In this document: positions 43,884-51,570 of the stretch, in pieces
Position numbering within the stretch: the first letter of the stretch is position 1
Layout of the letters: each line of letters begins with the position of its first letter
Source of the DNA: Clostridiales bacterium
GTDB lineage: Bacteria > Bacillota > Clostridia > Saccharofermentanales > Saccharofermentanaceae
DNA: 64,000 nt
Direction: 5' to 3'
Assembly (NCBI GenBank): GCA_017529925.1
Contig: JAFXMZ010000008.1
Coordinates: forward strand, 52,585 to 116,584
Notes under the pieces: model-generated
The model's database searches: none
Seen by the model: the letters and a program-made list of their open reading frames with translations, nothing else
Told to the model about the DNA's origin: nothing
Program-made: the position numbers and the translations under genes

Positions 43884-45557
43884 ATGTTGACTGACATCGA
43901 GATAGCAAGAAATGCCGATCTCCTTCCCATCGGACAGATAGCCGCTGATGCGGGTCTGGGCCCCGACGAGATCGAATCATACGGCAGGAACAAGGCCAAG
44001 ATCTCCTCTTCTGCACTTGAGAGGCTCAAGGGAGAGAAGGACGGCAAGCTCGTCCTCGTTACGGCTATGAACCCGACTCCCGCAGGCGAAGGAAAGACAA
44101 CAGTCAGCATCGGCCTCGCACAGGCAGTCAGGCTCCTTGGCAGGAATGTAATGCTCGCATTGAGAGAGCCGTCGCTCGGCCCCGTTTTCGGAGTCAAGGG
44201 CGGTGCCGCAGGCGGCGGATACAGCCAGGTAGTCCCGATGGAGGATATCAACCTTCATTTCACCGGAGATATACATGCGATAACGACAGCCAATAATCTT
44301 CTCGCTGCCATGATAGACAACCACATTTATCAGGGCAATGAGCTCAGGATAGATAAGGACAGGATCCTCTGGAAGAGATGCCTCGATATGAACGACAGGT
44401 GCCTGCGTTCCATAAAGGTAGGCGTCGGCGGCGGTACGAGCGGCGTCGAGAGGGATGACTCCTTCTCCATAACAGCAGCCTCCGAGATAATGGCCATCCT
44501 CTGCCTGGCATCAGATATAGACGACCTTAAGGAAAGGATCGGAAACATCGCAGTCGCATATGACCTTGACGGCAATATCGTAAAGGCTTCCGCACTCGGC
44601 TGCCAGGGTGCCATGACCGCCCTTCTCAAGGAAGCGGTCCTCCCTAACCTCGTACAGTCGCTCGAGCACGTTCCCGCGCTCGTTCACGGCGGTCCTTTCG
44701 CCAATATCTCGCACGGATGCAATTCCCTCATCGCGACAAGAGCAGGACTCAAGCTCTCCGACATACTCATCACCGAAGCAGGCTTCGGCGCAGATCTCGG
44801 AGCATTCAAGTTCCTCGATATAAAGTGCCGTAAGTCCGGCATGTGGCCCGATGCGGTCGTAATAGTCTCTACCGTCAGATCCCTCAAGTACAATGCAGGG
44901 ATCCCCAGGGACCGCCTGACAGAACCCGACGTCGAAGCGGTCAGGAAGGGATTCGGCAATCTTGAGAAGCATATAGAGAACATGAACTCGTTCGGCATCC
45001 CCGTTGTCGTGGCATCCAACAGGTTCCTCACCGACACTGACGAGGAGATCGCCGAGATGAAAAAGCTATGCGAGAGCTGCGGAGCCGAATATGCTCCCGC
45101 CACGATCTTTGCCGAAGGAGGCAGGGGCGGAACGGAGCTCGCACAGAAGGTGCTCGACATCCTCGATAAGGATCTTCCCAAGAATCCCGTATTCACATAC
45201 GATCTTACGGATCCCGTCGAAGATAAGATCAGGAAGGTCGCCCTTGATATCTACGGCGCGAAGGACATCGACATCCTTCCCGAAGCGGCAAGAAAGATCG
45301 AAGAGTTCACGAAGAGCGGCTACGGAGAGCTCCCCATCTGTATCGCCAAGACGCAGTATTCGCTCTCTGACGATCCCAAGCTCCTCGGCCGTCCCGAAGG
45401 CTTCACGCTTACAGTCAGGGATGTAAGGCTCAGCGCAGGTGCGGGCTATCTCGTCATACTGACAGGCAAGATCCTCACGATGCCGGGACTTCCTCCCCAT
45501 CCTGCGGCACTTGATATAGATATCAATTCCGACGGAGTCATCACAGGACTCTTCTGA
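43884..45557 (+). CDS. fhs: Formate-tetrahydrofolate ligase
   Basis: 557 residues from ATG 43884 (GGGAGA six bases upstream), the normal length. MNPTPAGEGKTTVSIGLAQA carries the P-loop-like ATP site, then EPSLGPVFGVKGGAAGGGYS and FTGDIHAITTANNLLAA, the two signature patterns. It makes 10-formyl-THF from formate, for purines and, in some Clostridia, the Wood-Ljungdahl methyl branch. No other acetogenesis gene is near. The last base of its stop is the first of the next start (TGATG). Confidence 0.97.
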   Translation: MLTDIEIARNADLLPIGQIAADAGLGPDEIESYGRNKAKISSSALERLKGEKDGKLVLVTAMNPTPAGEGKTTVSIGLAQAVRLLGRNVMLALREPSLGPVFGVKGGAAGGGYSQVVPMEDINLHFTGDIHAITTANNLLAAMIDNHIYQGNELRIDKDRILWKRCLDMNDRCLRSIKVGVGGGTSGVERDDSFSITAASEIMAILCLASDIDDLKERIGNIAVAYDLDGNIVKASALGCQGAMTALLKEAVLPNLVQSLEHVPALVHGGPFANISHGCNSLIATRAGLKLSDILITEAGFGADLGAFKFLDIKCRKSGMWPDAVVIVSTVRSLKYNAGIPRDRLTEPDVEAVRKGFGNLEKHIENMNSFGIPVVVASNRFLTDTDEEIAEMKKLCESCGAEYAPATIFAEGGRGGTELAQKVLDILDKDLPKNPVFTYDLTDPVEDKIRKVALDIYGAKDIDILPEAARKIEEFTKSGYGELPICIAKTQYSLSDDPKLLGRPEGFTLTVRDVRLSAGAGYLVILTGKILTMPGLPPHPAALDIDINSDGVITGLF

Positions 45558-46840
45558 TGAAATATCCGAATCCGACATTCCTTCAGAAAGCCAGTTCGGT
45601 AAAAAGGGCGCGTCACACACGCGTCCTTATCATACTTACCGTTCTCTGTGCCCTTACGCTGATCACTGTCTTCATCGCGAACGTCGCAGCCATGCAGCGC
45701 GAATATGCGGAACGCTTCCCCGAGCTCACCGGAGCCGCGACATCCACTACAAAAAAGACCGAGACGACTCCTTCATCATCGCGAAAAGCACGCACCACCA
45801 CGGCTTCATCCTCAGAGACGGCTCCCACGACGGCAGAACCCACCCCTGAGACTTCTTTCACCGTTGGTCCTGCGACTACGACCCCGACTCCCGAGACGAC
45901 TCCCTCCGAGACTTCTGAAGAGACTTCCGAGACGACCCAGGACAATTCCGCAGACATCCTTCCCGAAGAAGACGTATATCTGCGCGACTCCCATTCGCTC
46001 CAGACTGTTACACATGAGGAAAGAGATGTTCTCCTCGACTCCCTCAAGCAGGCTGTCACCGACTATGCGAAGGCATGTCCCGAAGAGAAGATCTGCTTCA
46101 GATATATAAACCTTTCGTCAAACGAGACGCTGGGATTCAACGACCTGGAGCCGTTCATACCGGCGGGCGCCTTTTCGCTGCCGATAGAAATGGTCTATTA
46201 TGACCGCGTATCGCAGGGTCTTTCATCTCTCGATGCCGTCTACAGATATGACGGGGAAGCAGCTCCAGGGAACTCATCCTACATCACCGACACGTATCAG
46301 CCGGGCAAGTATTTCACCATGAGGACCCTCGCGAACTATGCGGTCACGAGAAATGACAATATCGCGCTGTCGAAGATCATCGACCAGGCAGGCGGCATGA
46401 ACTTCATATGGCCTACTCTCCGCGATATCAGTTCCTATATCAGCTACGACAAGAACATCACCTATTACGACGGGAAGGGCAACCAGCAGTCGGGCAAGGG
46501 AAGGACATGCGCCTATGACATGGCCAACTACTGCCGGGCACTCTACTACGGTCTCATAAACGAGCCCGCCAAATACCGTCATCTGATCAATGACCTTGCT
46601 GTTTCGGAAGTTCCCACGGGATACAGGACAGCCTTCGGAAATGATGCCCTGATCCTCCACTGTTCAGGTGCAAATGACGAGACCGGTTCCTATACTGACA
46701 TAGCGATAATCGACGGCGACGAGCCCATCGTAGTCGTCATCTCATGTGAATGCTCATCACGCGACAGAGCGATGACCATACAGGCGGATATCGCCACCTA
46801 TGTCGCGAGGTTCATTTCGATGTGCCATACAAAAGAATAA
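45557..46840 (+). CDS. Beta-lactamase-fold protein with lost active-site residues
   Basis: 427 residues. Cytoplasmic basic head, one helix at 22-46 (VLIILTVLCALTLITVFIAN), a Ser/Thr/Pro/Glu linker of about 75 residues and a class A beta-lactamase-like domain. Where SxxK is expected the sequence is PAGAFSLPIEM, where SDN is expected VTRNDNIALS, and where KTG is expected LILHCSG, so the nucleophile and general base are missing. A binding or scaffolding role at the cell wall seems more likely than hydrolysis. It is joined to fhs by TGATG. Confidence 0.7.
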   Translation: MKYPNPTFLQKASSVKRARHTRVLIILTVLCALTLITVFIANVAAMQREYAERFPELTGAATSTTKKTETTPSSSRKARTTTASSSETAPTTAEPTPETSFTVGPATTTPTPETTPSETSEETSETTQDNSADILPEEDVYLRDSHSLQTVTHEERDVLLDSLKQAVTDYAKACPEEKICFRYINLSSNETLGFNDLEPFIPAGAFSLPIEMVYYDRVSQGLSSLDAVYRYDGEAAPGNSSYITDTYQPGKYFTMRTLANYAVTRNDNIALSKIIDQAGGMNFIWPTLRDISSYISYDKNITYYDGKGNQQSGKGRTCAYDMANYCRALYYGLINEPAKYRHLINDLAVSEVPTGYRTAFGNDALILHCSGANDETGSYTDIAIIDGDEPIVVVISCECSSRDRAMTIQADIATYVARFISMCHTKE

Positions 46841-46869
46841 TAGATACTTTGCCGATAATGTGTTAAAAT
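46841..46869 (+). promoter_or_regulatory. Promoter of the SRP RNA
   Basis: TAGATA (46841-46846), 17 bases and TAAAAT (46864-46869), the last preceded by TGT (extended -10). The start would be near 46877. Confidence 0.5.
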
Positions 46870-46877
46870 ACTCTTCG

Positions 46878-47030
46878 GTTCATCCCATGTGATCTGCGGT
46901 CGGGATCGGGTCTTGTGCAACTCGCTCCCGTGAACCCTGTCAGGTCCGGAAGGAAGCAGCAGTAAGCGGATCTGTGATTGTGCCGCAAGGGTGCCTGCCC
47001 GACTGCAGTTCAGATGGGATGGACTTTTTT
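46878..47030 (+). ncRNA. ffs: Signal recognition particle RNA
   Basis: The invariant SRP hairpin GTCAGGTCCGGAAGGAAGCA is at 46938-46957, with AGCAGTAAGC following. Flanks close into a long rod: TCATCCCATGTGATCTGC and GGTCGGG near the 5' end pair with CCCGACTGCAGTTCAGATGGGATGG near the 3' end (47000-47022), followed by a T6 run. About 150 bases, between the 4.5S type and the 270-base Bacillus type. It binds Ffh for membrane targeting. dnaX begins 22 bases later; the longer dnaX frame that starts inside the RNA is not used. Confidence 0.9.
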
Positions 47031-47051
47031 ATTATCCGGAGAGGAAAGAAC

Positions 47052-49334
47052 ATGGAACATATCGCTCTTTACAGACAGTTCAGGCCTTCGAATTTTGATG
47101 AGATAGTTGAACAGAAGACGGCTGTCGCGGCGCTCCGTCAGTCGGTCATAACAGGCAGGATCGGCCATGCTTACCTTTTCTGCGGCCAGAGAGGAACGGG
47201 TAAGACTTCGATAGCAAGGGTCTTCTCGAGAGCGATCAACTGCGAGTCTCCGGAGAACGGCAATCCGTGCAACAAGTGTGCGACGTGCAAGGGGATCCTC
47301 GACGGCACCCTGATGGACGTCATCGAGATCGATGCCGCTTCCAATACCAGCGTGGAGAATATTAAGAAGATATGCGAAGAGGTGGGATATGCCCCCTCGA
47401 GAGCTCCGCATAAGATATATATAATCGACGAGGTCCACATGATCTCTTCCGGTGCCTTTAACGCGCTGCTCAAGACTCTGGAGGAACCGCCCGCCCATGC
47501 GGTGTTCCTTTTCGCGACGACAGAGCCGCATAAGATACCGGCGACTATCCTTTCGAGGTGTCAGAGATATGATTTCAGGAGGATCTCGCAGGATGCTATC
47601 ACTTCGCGTCTCGAATATATCTGCAAAGAAGAGAAGATAGATGCCGATGCCGATGCGCTCAGGATGATCGCTTCACTGTCTGACGGTGCGATGAGAGATG
47701 CGATCTCGATGCTCGACCAGGCTTCCCAGGCCGGCGGCGGTAAGGTCACGTCCGATATGGTCGAAGAGATGACCGGAACAGTTAATCTGTCCTTCCTCGC
47801 CTCCATGTCAGAAGTCCTTCTCAAGGGAGAATCCGACAAGCTCATGCCGATGTGCAAGGAGCTTGCTGACAGCGGACGCGATATAATAAGGTTCGCACTC
47901 GATCTGGCGGGATATTTCAGGGATCTTCTCGTCCTCAGGACCGTGCCCGATCCTTCGGGACTCATCACGGCATCCGCTTCGAACCTCCGCGAGATGTACC
48001 GCGTCGCATCATCTACGAATGCCGATACTCTCATAGCATTTATAGCTTATCTTTCAAAGATGATATCCGACCTCAAATGGTCTCCTTCAGTAAGGACGAG
48101 CTTTGAGATCGGTCTTATAAGGGTCTGCGGAAGACACGTCAAGGGAGAGGATACTCCCCTTGTCATCCCTGACTTTGCAAAGAAGCAGGCCGAGGCTGCA
48201 AAGTCCGAAGCCATAACTTCCGCGAAGAAAGACACTGCTGATGAATCCGGAAAAAAAGATAAAGAGACCTGTGAGAAGAAGGAATCACCTGCATCCGCGG
48301 AAAAGAAGGCTGAAGAAAAGGATGAGAAGCCCGCTTCCTCTTCCCTTTTCCCTTCGCTGAAGCTGCCCTCGCTCGACCGTACGCCTGCGATCGCAAAGAA
48401 TCCTCTTTCCTCATCATCCGTTCTGTTCAAAAAGGACGGGGAGTCTTCTGACAGCAACAGCGAAAAGAAAGACAGCGGGAAAGATAATGCTCCCTCCTCG
48501 CCGCTTCTCGACATGATACCCGAGGCAGGGACTTCGGCTTCCAAGCCGTCCTCTCCCGCACCGGAGAGCTCATCTGAAGGAACCCCCGCTCTGGCACCTT
48601 CATCCCCTGCGGATGAAGAGCCGAAGGACCCGGATGACCTTCCTCTTGAAAACCAGCTCGATATATTCTCGCTCGGACAGTCAGGAGAAGAAGACCGCAA
48701 AGAGAAGCCTGAGAAGAAAAAAGAAAAGGATAAGACGGAGACTGATGCACCTTCCGTTAAGGAAGAGGCTTCCCCTGCAAAAGAAGCCCCTTCGCAGAAA
48801 GAAAAGCCCGAAGCATCTCCCGAGGCAGCTCCTGAGCCCGCAGCTCCTGAGCCCGCAGCTCCTGCTCCTGAGGGATCTTCGTCATCCTCAAGATATCAGC
48901 ACACATCCCTGGCCCGGTTCGTTCATAAGGAAGGCATCGTAGAAAAGAAGGCACCTGCCGATTCTGATGCTATCTGGCAGACGATTATCGCGAGAGCAGC
49001 CGACACCGACTGGACTTTATATAAACTCCTCGAGCAGGCGGACTTCAGGATCTTCGAAGATTCGGCATATATCGTTTTCGAGGATAAGAATACGGGGCTC
49101 GCTTCCAGGATCAAGGACGATCCTGCATACAGGAAGGTATCAACTGACGTCAAGTCGGCGATGAGCGAGATAAAGCATGTCTATCTTTGCACGGAGAAGC
49201 AGTATGCGAATGCCATGAGGATGTCGGGAGGCAATGTTGCGGATGCGCCTGAAGCGGAGGATAAGGCGGAGGCATTCCTTAAGAAGAGCCTCGATGCCGG
49301 GCTGTCTGCACAGATCCATTTCGGCGACGATTGA
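47052..49334 (+). CDS. dnaX: DNA polymerase III subunit gamma/tau
   Basis: 760 residues from ATG 47052 (GAGAGGAAAG upstream). Clamp-loader AAA+ domain: GQRGTGKTSIARVFSRAINC, a four-cysteine zinc module (NPCNKCATCKG), VYIIDEVHM-like YIIDEVHMISS and TTEPHKIPATILSRCQRYDF with sensor motifs. From about 375 to 640 the chain is a Lys/Glu/Ser/Pro-rich linker with a repeated PEPAAPEPAAPAPEG; a C-terminal domain (IWQTIIARAADTDWTLYKLL) follows. The linker is unusually long. Together with ybaB and recR it forms the conserved ffs-dnaX-ybaB-recR cluster. Confidence 0.95.
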   Translation: MEHIALYRQFRPSNFDEIVEQKTAVAALRQSVITGRIGHAYLFCGQRGTGKTSIARVFSRAINCESPENGNPCNKCATCKGILDGTLMDVIEIDAASNTSVENIKKICEEVGYAPSRAPHKIYIIDEVHMISSGAFNALLKTLEEPPAHAVFLFATTEPHKIPATILSRCQRYDFRRISQDAITSRLEYICKEEKIDADADALRMIASLSDGAMRDAISMLDQASQAGGGKVTSDMVEEMTGTVNLSFLASMSEVLLKGESDKLMPMCKELADSGRDIIRFALDLAGYFRDLLVLRTVPDPSGLITASASNLREMYRVASSTNADTLIAFIAYLSKMISDLKWSPSVRTSFEIGLIRVCGRHVKGEDTPLVIPDFAKKQAEAAKSEAITSAKKDTADESGKKDKETCEKKESPASAEKKAEEKDEKPASSSLFPSLKLPSLDRTPAIAKNPLSSSSVLFKKDGESSDSNSEKKDSGKDNAPSSPLLDMIPEAGTSASKPSSPAPESSSEGTPALAPSSPADEEPKDPDDLPLENQLDIFSLGQSGEEDRKEKPEKKKEKDKTETDAPSVKEEASPAKEAPSQKEKPEASPEAAPEPAAPEPAAPAPEGSSSSSRYQHTSLARFVHKEGIVEKKAPADSDAIWQTIIARAADTDWTLYKLLEQADFRIFEDSAYIVFEDKNTGLASRIKDDPAYRKVSTDVKSAMSEIKHVYLCTEKQYANAMRMSGGNVADAPEAEDKAEAFLKKSLDAGLSAQIHFGDD

Positions 49335-49392
49335 TTATATGGTAAAATGTAGTCTCATCAGATAGATAAAAAATATATCGGAGGATATTAAG

Positions 49393-49740
49393 ATGGCAAA
49401 AGGCGGATTCAGAGGATTCCCCGGAATGGGCGGAATGGGAAACATGGGCAATATCATGGCCCAGGCACAGAAGATGCAGAGAGACCTTGAGATCGCACAG
49501 AATGAAGTCAATCTCCTGAGGATCGACGGAACAGCAGGCGGCGACATGGTCAAGATCACTCTCGGCGGAGATCACAAGATCTACGGACTCGAGATCAAGA
49601 AGGACGTTATCGATCCCGAAGATCCCGAGATGCTCACAGACCTCATCACAGCTGCTTACAATGCTGCACTCGAGGAACTCGAGAAGCAGAAGGCTGAGAA
49701 GATGGATAAGGTTACGGGCGGAGTAAAGATGCCTTTCTGA
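49393..49740 (+). CDS. ybaB: YbaB/EbfC nucleoid-associated protein
   Basis: 115 residues. GNIMAQAQKMQRDLEIAQNE, then DGTAGGDMVKITLGGDHKIY and ALEELEKQKAEKMDKVTGGV are typical. Binds DNA as a dimer; function between nucleoid structure and DNA repair. A Gly/Met-rich head (GGFRGFPGMGGMGNMGN) is common in Firmicutes members. TCGGAGG is nine bases upstream, with a TGGTAAAAT extended -10 at 49341-49349. One base separates it from recR. Confidence 0.95.
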   Translation: MAKGGFRGFPGMGGMGNMGNIMAQAQKMQRDLEIAQNEVNLLRIDGTAGGDMVKITLGGDHKIYGLEIKKDVIDPEDPEMLTDLITAAYNAALEELEKQKAEKMDKVTGGVKMPF

Positions 49741-49741
49741 T

Positions 49742-50350
49742 ATGGCACGCTACTCTCCTTCTGTACAGAATCTGATAGCAAAGCTCGGATCGCTTCCGGG
49801 CATAGGTGGAAAGTCGGCCCAGCGGCTGGCTTTCCATATTTTATCCATGCCTGAGAAAGAGGCATCGGAACTCGCGGACGCGATAAAGGAAGCACACAGG
49901 CTCAATAAGAGGTGTTCCTCCTGCAGGAATTTTACAGATTCCGATCCATGCCCCATCTGTTCCGACCCCAAGAGAGACAGGAGCATTATATGCGTTGTCG
50001 AGTCACCGAGGGATGTGTCCACTTTCGAGAGGATGCATGAATACAGAGGACTCTATCACGTGCTCCACGGAGTATTCGATCCTTCCAGGTCGAAGGGGAT
50101 GAACGACATAACGCTCGCGGAGCTTTTCGAAAGGCTGTCAAAGTCGCCCGAGGTCAGGGAGGTCATCATGGCCACCAATCCGACCGCTGAAGGCAATGCC
50201 ACTGCGCTTTACGTTTCAAGGCTCCTCACGGGGTCAGGGATCAGGGTGTCGAGGCTGGCATCAGGGCTCCCCATGGGCGGCGATATCGAATATACGGATG
50301 ATCTGACGCTCGCGAGCGCGCTGAAAGGCAGGGTCGACATCAGCTCATGA
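49742..50350 (+). CDS. recR: Recombination protein RecR
   Basis: 202 residues. N-terminal helix-hairpin-helix (LGSLPGIGGKSAQRLAFH), zinc finger (CSSCRNFTDSDPCPIC), Toprim domain (ICVVESPRDVSTFE) and the C-terminal GLPMGGDIEYTDDLTLA block. With RecO it loads RecA on gapped DNA. Complete and normal. The stop overlaps the rqcP start (ATGA). Confidence 0.96.
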   Translation: MARYSPSVQNLIAKLGSLPGIGGKSAQRLAFHILSMPEKEASELADAIKEAHRLNKRCSSCRNFTDSDPCPICSDPKRDRSIICVVESPRDVSTFERMHEYRGLYHVLHGVFDPSRSKGMNDITLAELFERLSKSPEVREVIMATNPTAEGNATALYVSRLLTGSGIRVSRLASGLPMGGDIEYTDDLTLASALKGRVDISS

Positions 50351-50598
50351 GACTCGATAAGTTCCTCAAGGTATCAAGGATAATCAAGAGACGCACGGTG
50401 GCAAATGATGTCTGCACCGCCGGCAGGGTCACGGTCAACGGCAGAGAGGCAAAGCCCTCGGTCAAGCTAAAGGTCGGAGACGTCGTTTCGATAATGTTCG
50501 GAAACGGCAAGGTCACCTTCAAAGTGCTGATGCTCGCCGATACCGTGAAGAAGGACGATGCCTCCGCTATGTATGAGATCCTTGAAGACGATATGTAA
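50347..50598 (+). CDS. rqcP: S4-domain RNA-binding protein RqcP
   Basis: 83 residues, nearly all an S4 domain: MRLDKFLKVSRIIKRRTVAN, AGRVTVNGREAKPSVKLKVG. The position before divIC, as for Bacillus yabO, and the length point to RqcP, which works with RqcH on stalled large ribosomal subunits to add C-terminal alanine tails. HslR-like proteins are the alternative. It overlaps recR by four bases. Confidence 0.88.
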   Translation: MRLDKFLKVSRIIKRRTVANDVCTAGRVTVNGREAKPSVKLKVGDVVSIMFGNGKVTFKVLMLADTVKKDDASAMYEILEDDM

Positions 50599-50635
50599 GT
50601 TACAGTTAGATTAAACTTGACCCTTATATATTCTT

Positions 50636-50714
50636 AAGACCGTTTATTAACGATAGAATAAGCATAGAGCACCAAGTGCATCAGTTATTCTTTTCGAAAG
50701 GAGACGGTCTTTTT
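50636..50714 (+). promoter_or_regulatory. Nested three-stem leader hairpin before divIC
   Basis: Three stems are stacked one inside another: AAGACCGT/ACGGTCTT (50636-50643, 50704-50711), AGAATAA/TTATTCT (50655-50661, 50685-50691) and GCAC/GTGC (50669-50672, 50676-50679). A run of five T (50710-50714) closes it. The Shine-Dalgarno AAAGGAG (50697-50703) lies inside the outer stem and the ATG (50717) just after it, so folding should affect either transcription or translation of divIC. Confidence 0.6.
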
Positions 50715-50716
50715 AT

Positions 50717-51019
50717 ATGCGTAAGGTAAGGCACAAGACAGGCGGATTCTCGCTGACCATGACGATCGTATGCATCGCATTCGTTATCGTTGCAGTCCTT
50801 TGTGCCACAAGGCTTTACGGCGTGCATTCGCGCAAGCAGGCCCTCCTCGAGGAACAGAAAAAGCTCAAGGCCCAGAAGCAGGCGCTCGTTGACAAGAACA
50901 ACGCTATCCTTGCGCAGGGCACGAAGACCAATGATGCAAAATATGTGGAATCCTTCGCCAGGTCACAGCTCGATATGGTATATCCCGGCGAGATAATCTT
51001 CAGGACGACGGGCGACTGA
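50717..51019 (+). CDS. divIC: Septum formation initiator DivIC/FtsB
   Basis: 100 residues. Basic head, one helix at about 13-34 (FSLTMTIVCIAFVIVAVLCA) and a coiled coil (KQALLEEQKKLKAQKQALVD), then a short tail ending VYPGEIIFRTTGD with the PGE typical of DivIC. It forms a divisome complex with FtsL and DivIB. The distance from AAAGGAG to the ATG is 13 bases, longer than usual, and is filled by the 3' arm of a hairpin. Synteny with rqcP is conserved in Firmicutes. Confidence 0.92.
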   Translation: MRKVRHKTGGFSLTMTIVCIAFVIVAVLCATRLYGVHSRKQALLEEQKKLKAQKQALVDKNNAILAQGTKTNDAKYVESFARSQLDMVYPGEIIFRTTGD

Positions 51020-51023
51020 CGCC

Positions 51024-51284
51024 TTACTCGACCTGCCTTATCACGAATCTCTCGAACTTAACCTTCTCGTTATACTGCTCTGAAAAGAAGAGTGTCTGCC
51101 TGAATGCGGCAAATTCCCTGGTATTCTTCTTCATCCAGATCGGTGCGGGTATGTCGAGTTCCTTGCACAGGAGAAGGAGCGCGCCTTCGAGCTCCTGCGA
51201 AAAGGGTACTCCCTTACGCTCATAGCTGACCTCTTTTATCTCGGTCATCCTGTTGGCGACAAAAAGCCTTCCCTCAAGTTTCAC
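51024..51284 (-). CDS. Unrecognised 86-residue protein
   Basis: From GTG 51284, with AAAGGAGGG ten bases upstream; no other start in this frame has such a site. Sequence MKLEGRLFVANRMTEIKEVS, then GALLLLCKELDIPAPIWMKK and TLFFSEQYNEKVKFERFVIR. No helix or signal peptide. I do not recognise the family, though the size and LF(F/S)...KFxR pattern recall small conserved hypotheticals of Clostridia. It is convergent with divIC, four bases away. Confidence 0.6.
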   Translation of the reverse strand: MKLEGRLFVANRMTEIKEVSYERKGVPFSQELEGALLLLCKELDIPAPIWMKKNTREFAAFRQTLFFSEQYNEKVKFERFVIRQVE

Positions 51285-51407
51285 CCGAACTGCCCTCCTT
51301 TTTGCCAATATTTTGCCCTTATTCTGCCTAAAAGTAAATCCTTGAAATGTTAAGATATAGTTGTTCCAAGTAATGTTCCTTACTTCATAACACCCTCCTT
51401 TTATAGT

Positions 51408-51442
51408 AAGCACCGGCACCTCCCCTCGCCGGTGCTTTTTTT
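51408..51442 (+). terminator. Orphan intrinsic terminator (rightward)
   Basis: Arms 51408-51417 and 51428-51437 pair perfectly over ten bases, followed by eight T (51435-51442). No rightward gene ends nearby (divIC ends at 51019), so it either ends divIC read-through or a short rightward RNA from 51300-51407. Confidence 0.75.
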
Positions 51443-51570
51443 CGTGAGACGCCCGTCAATTTCACAGAATTATCTTTATCATATCTTTATTTTTTCCTTG
51501 CTCTTACTTTGAACTTGAAGTCCATAATGGGATCATCAAACAAAACATGGAAAAGGAAACGGAGGAAAAG

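Noticed and set aside
46974..47051. N-terminal extension of dnaX from a GTG-type start
   Set aside because: Lies inside the SRP RNA; the ATG at 47052 has a proper ribosome site and the conserved MEHIALYRQFRP-type start.
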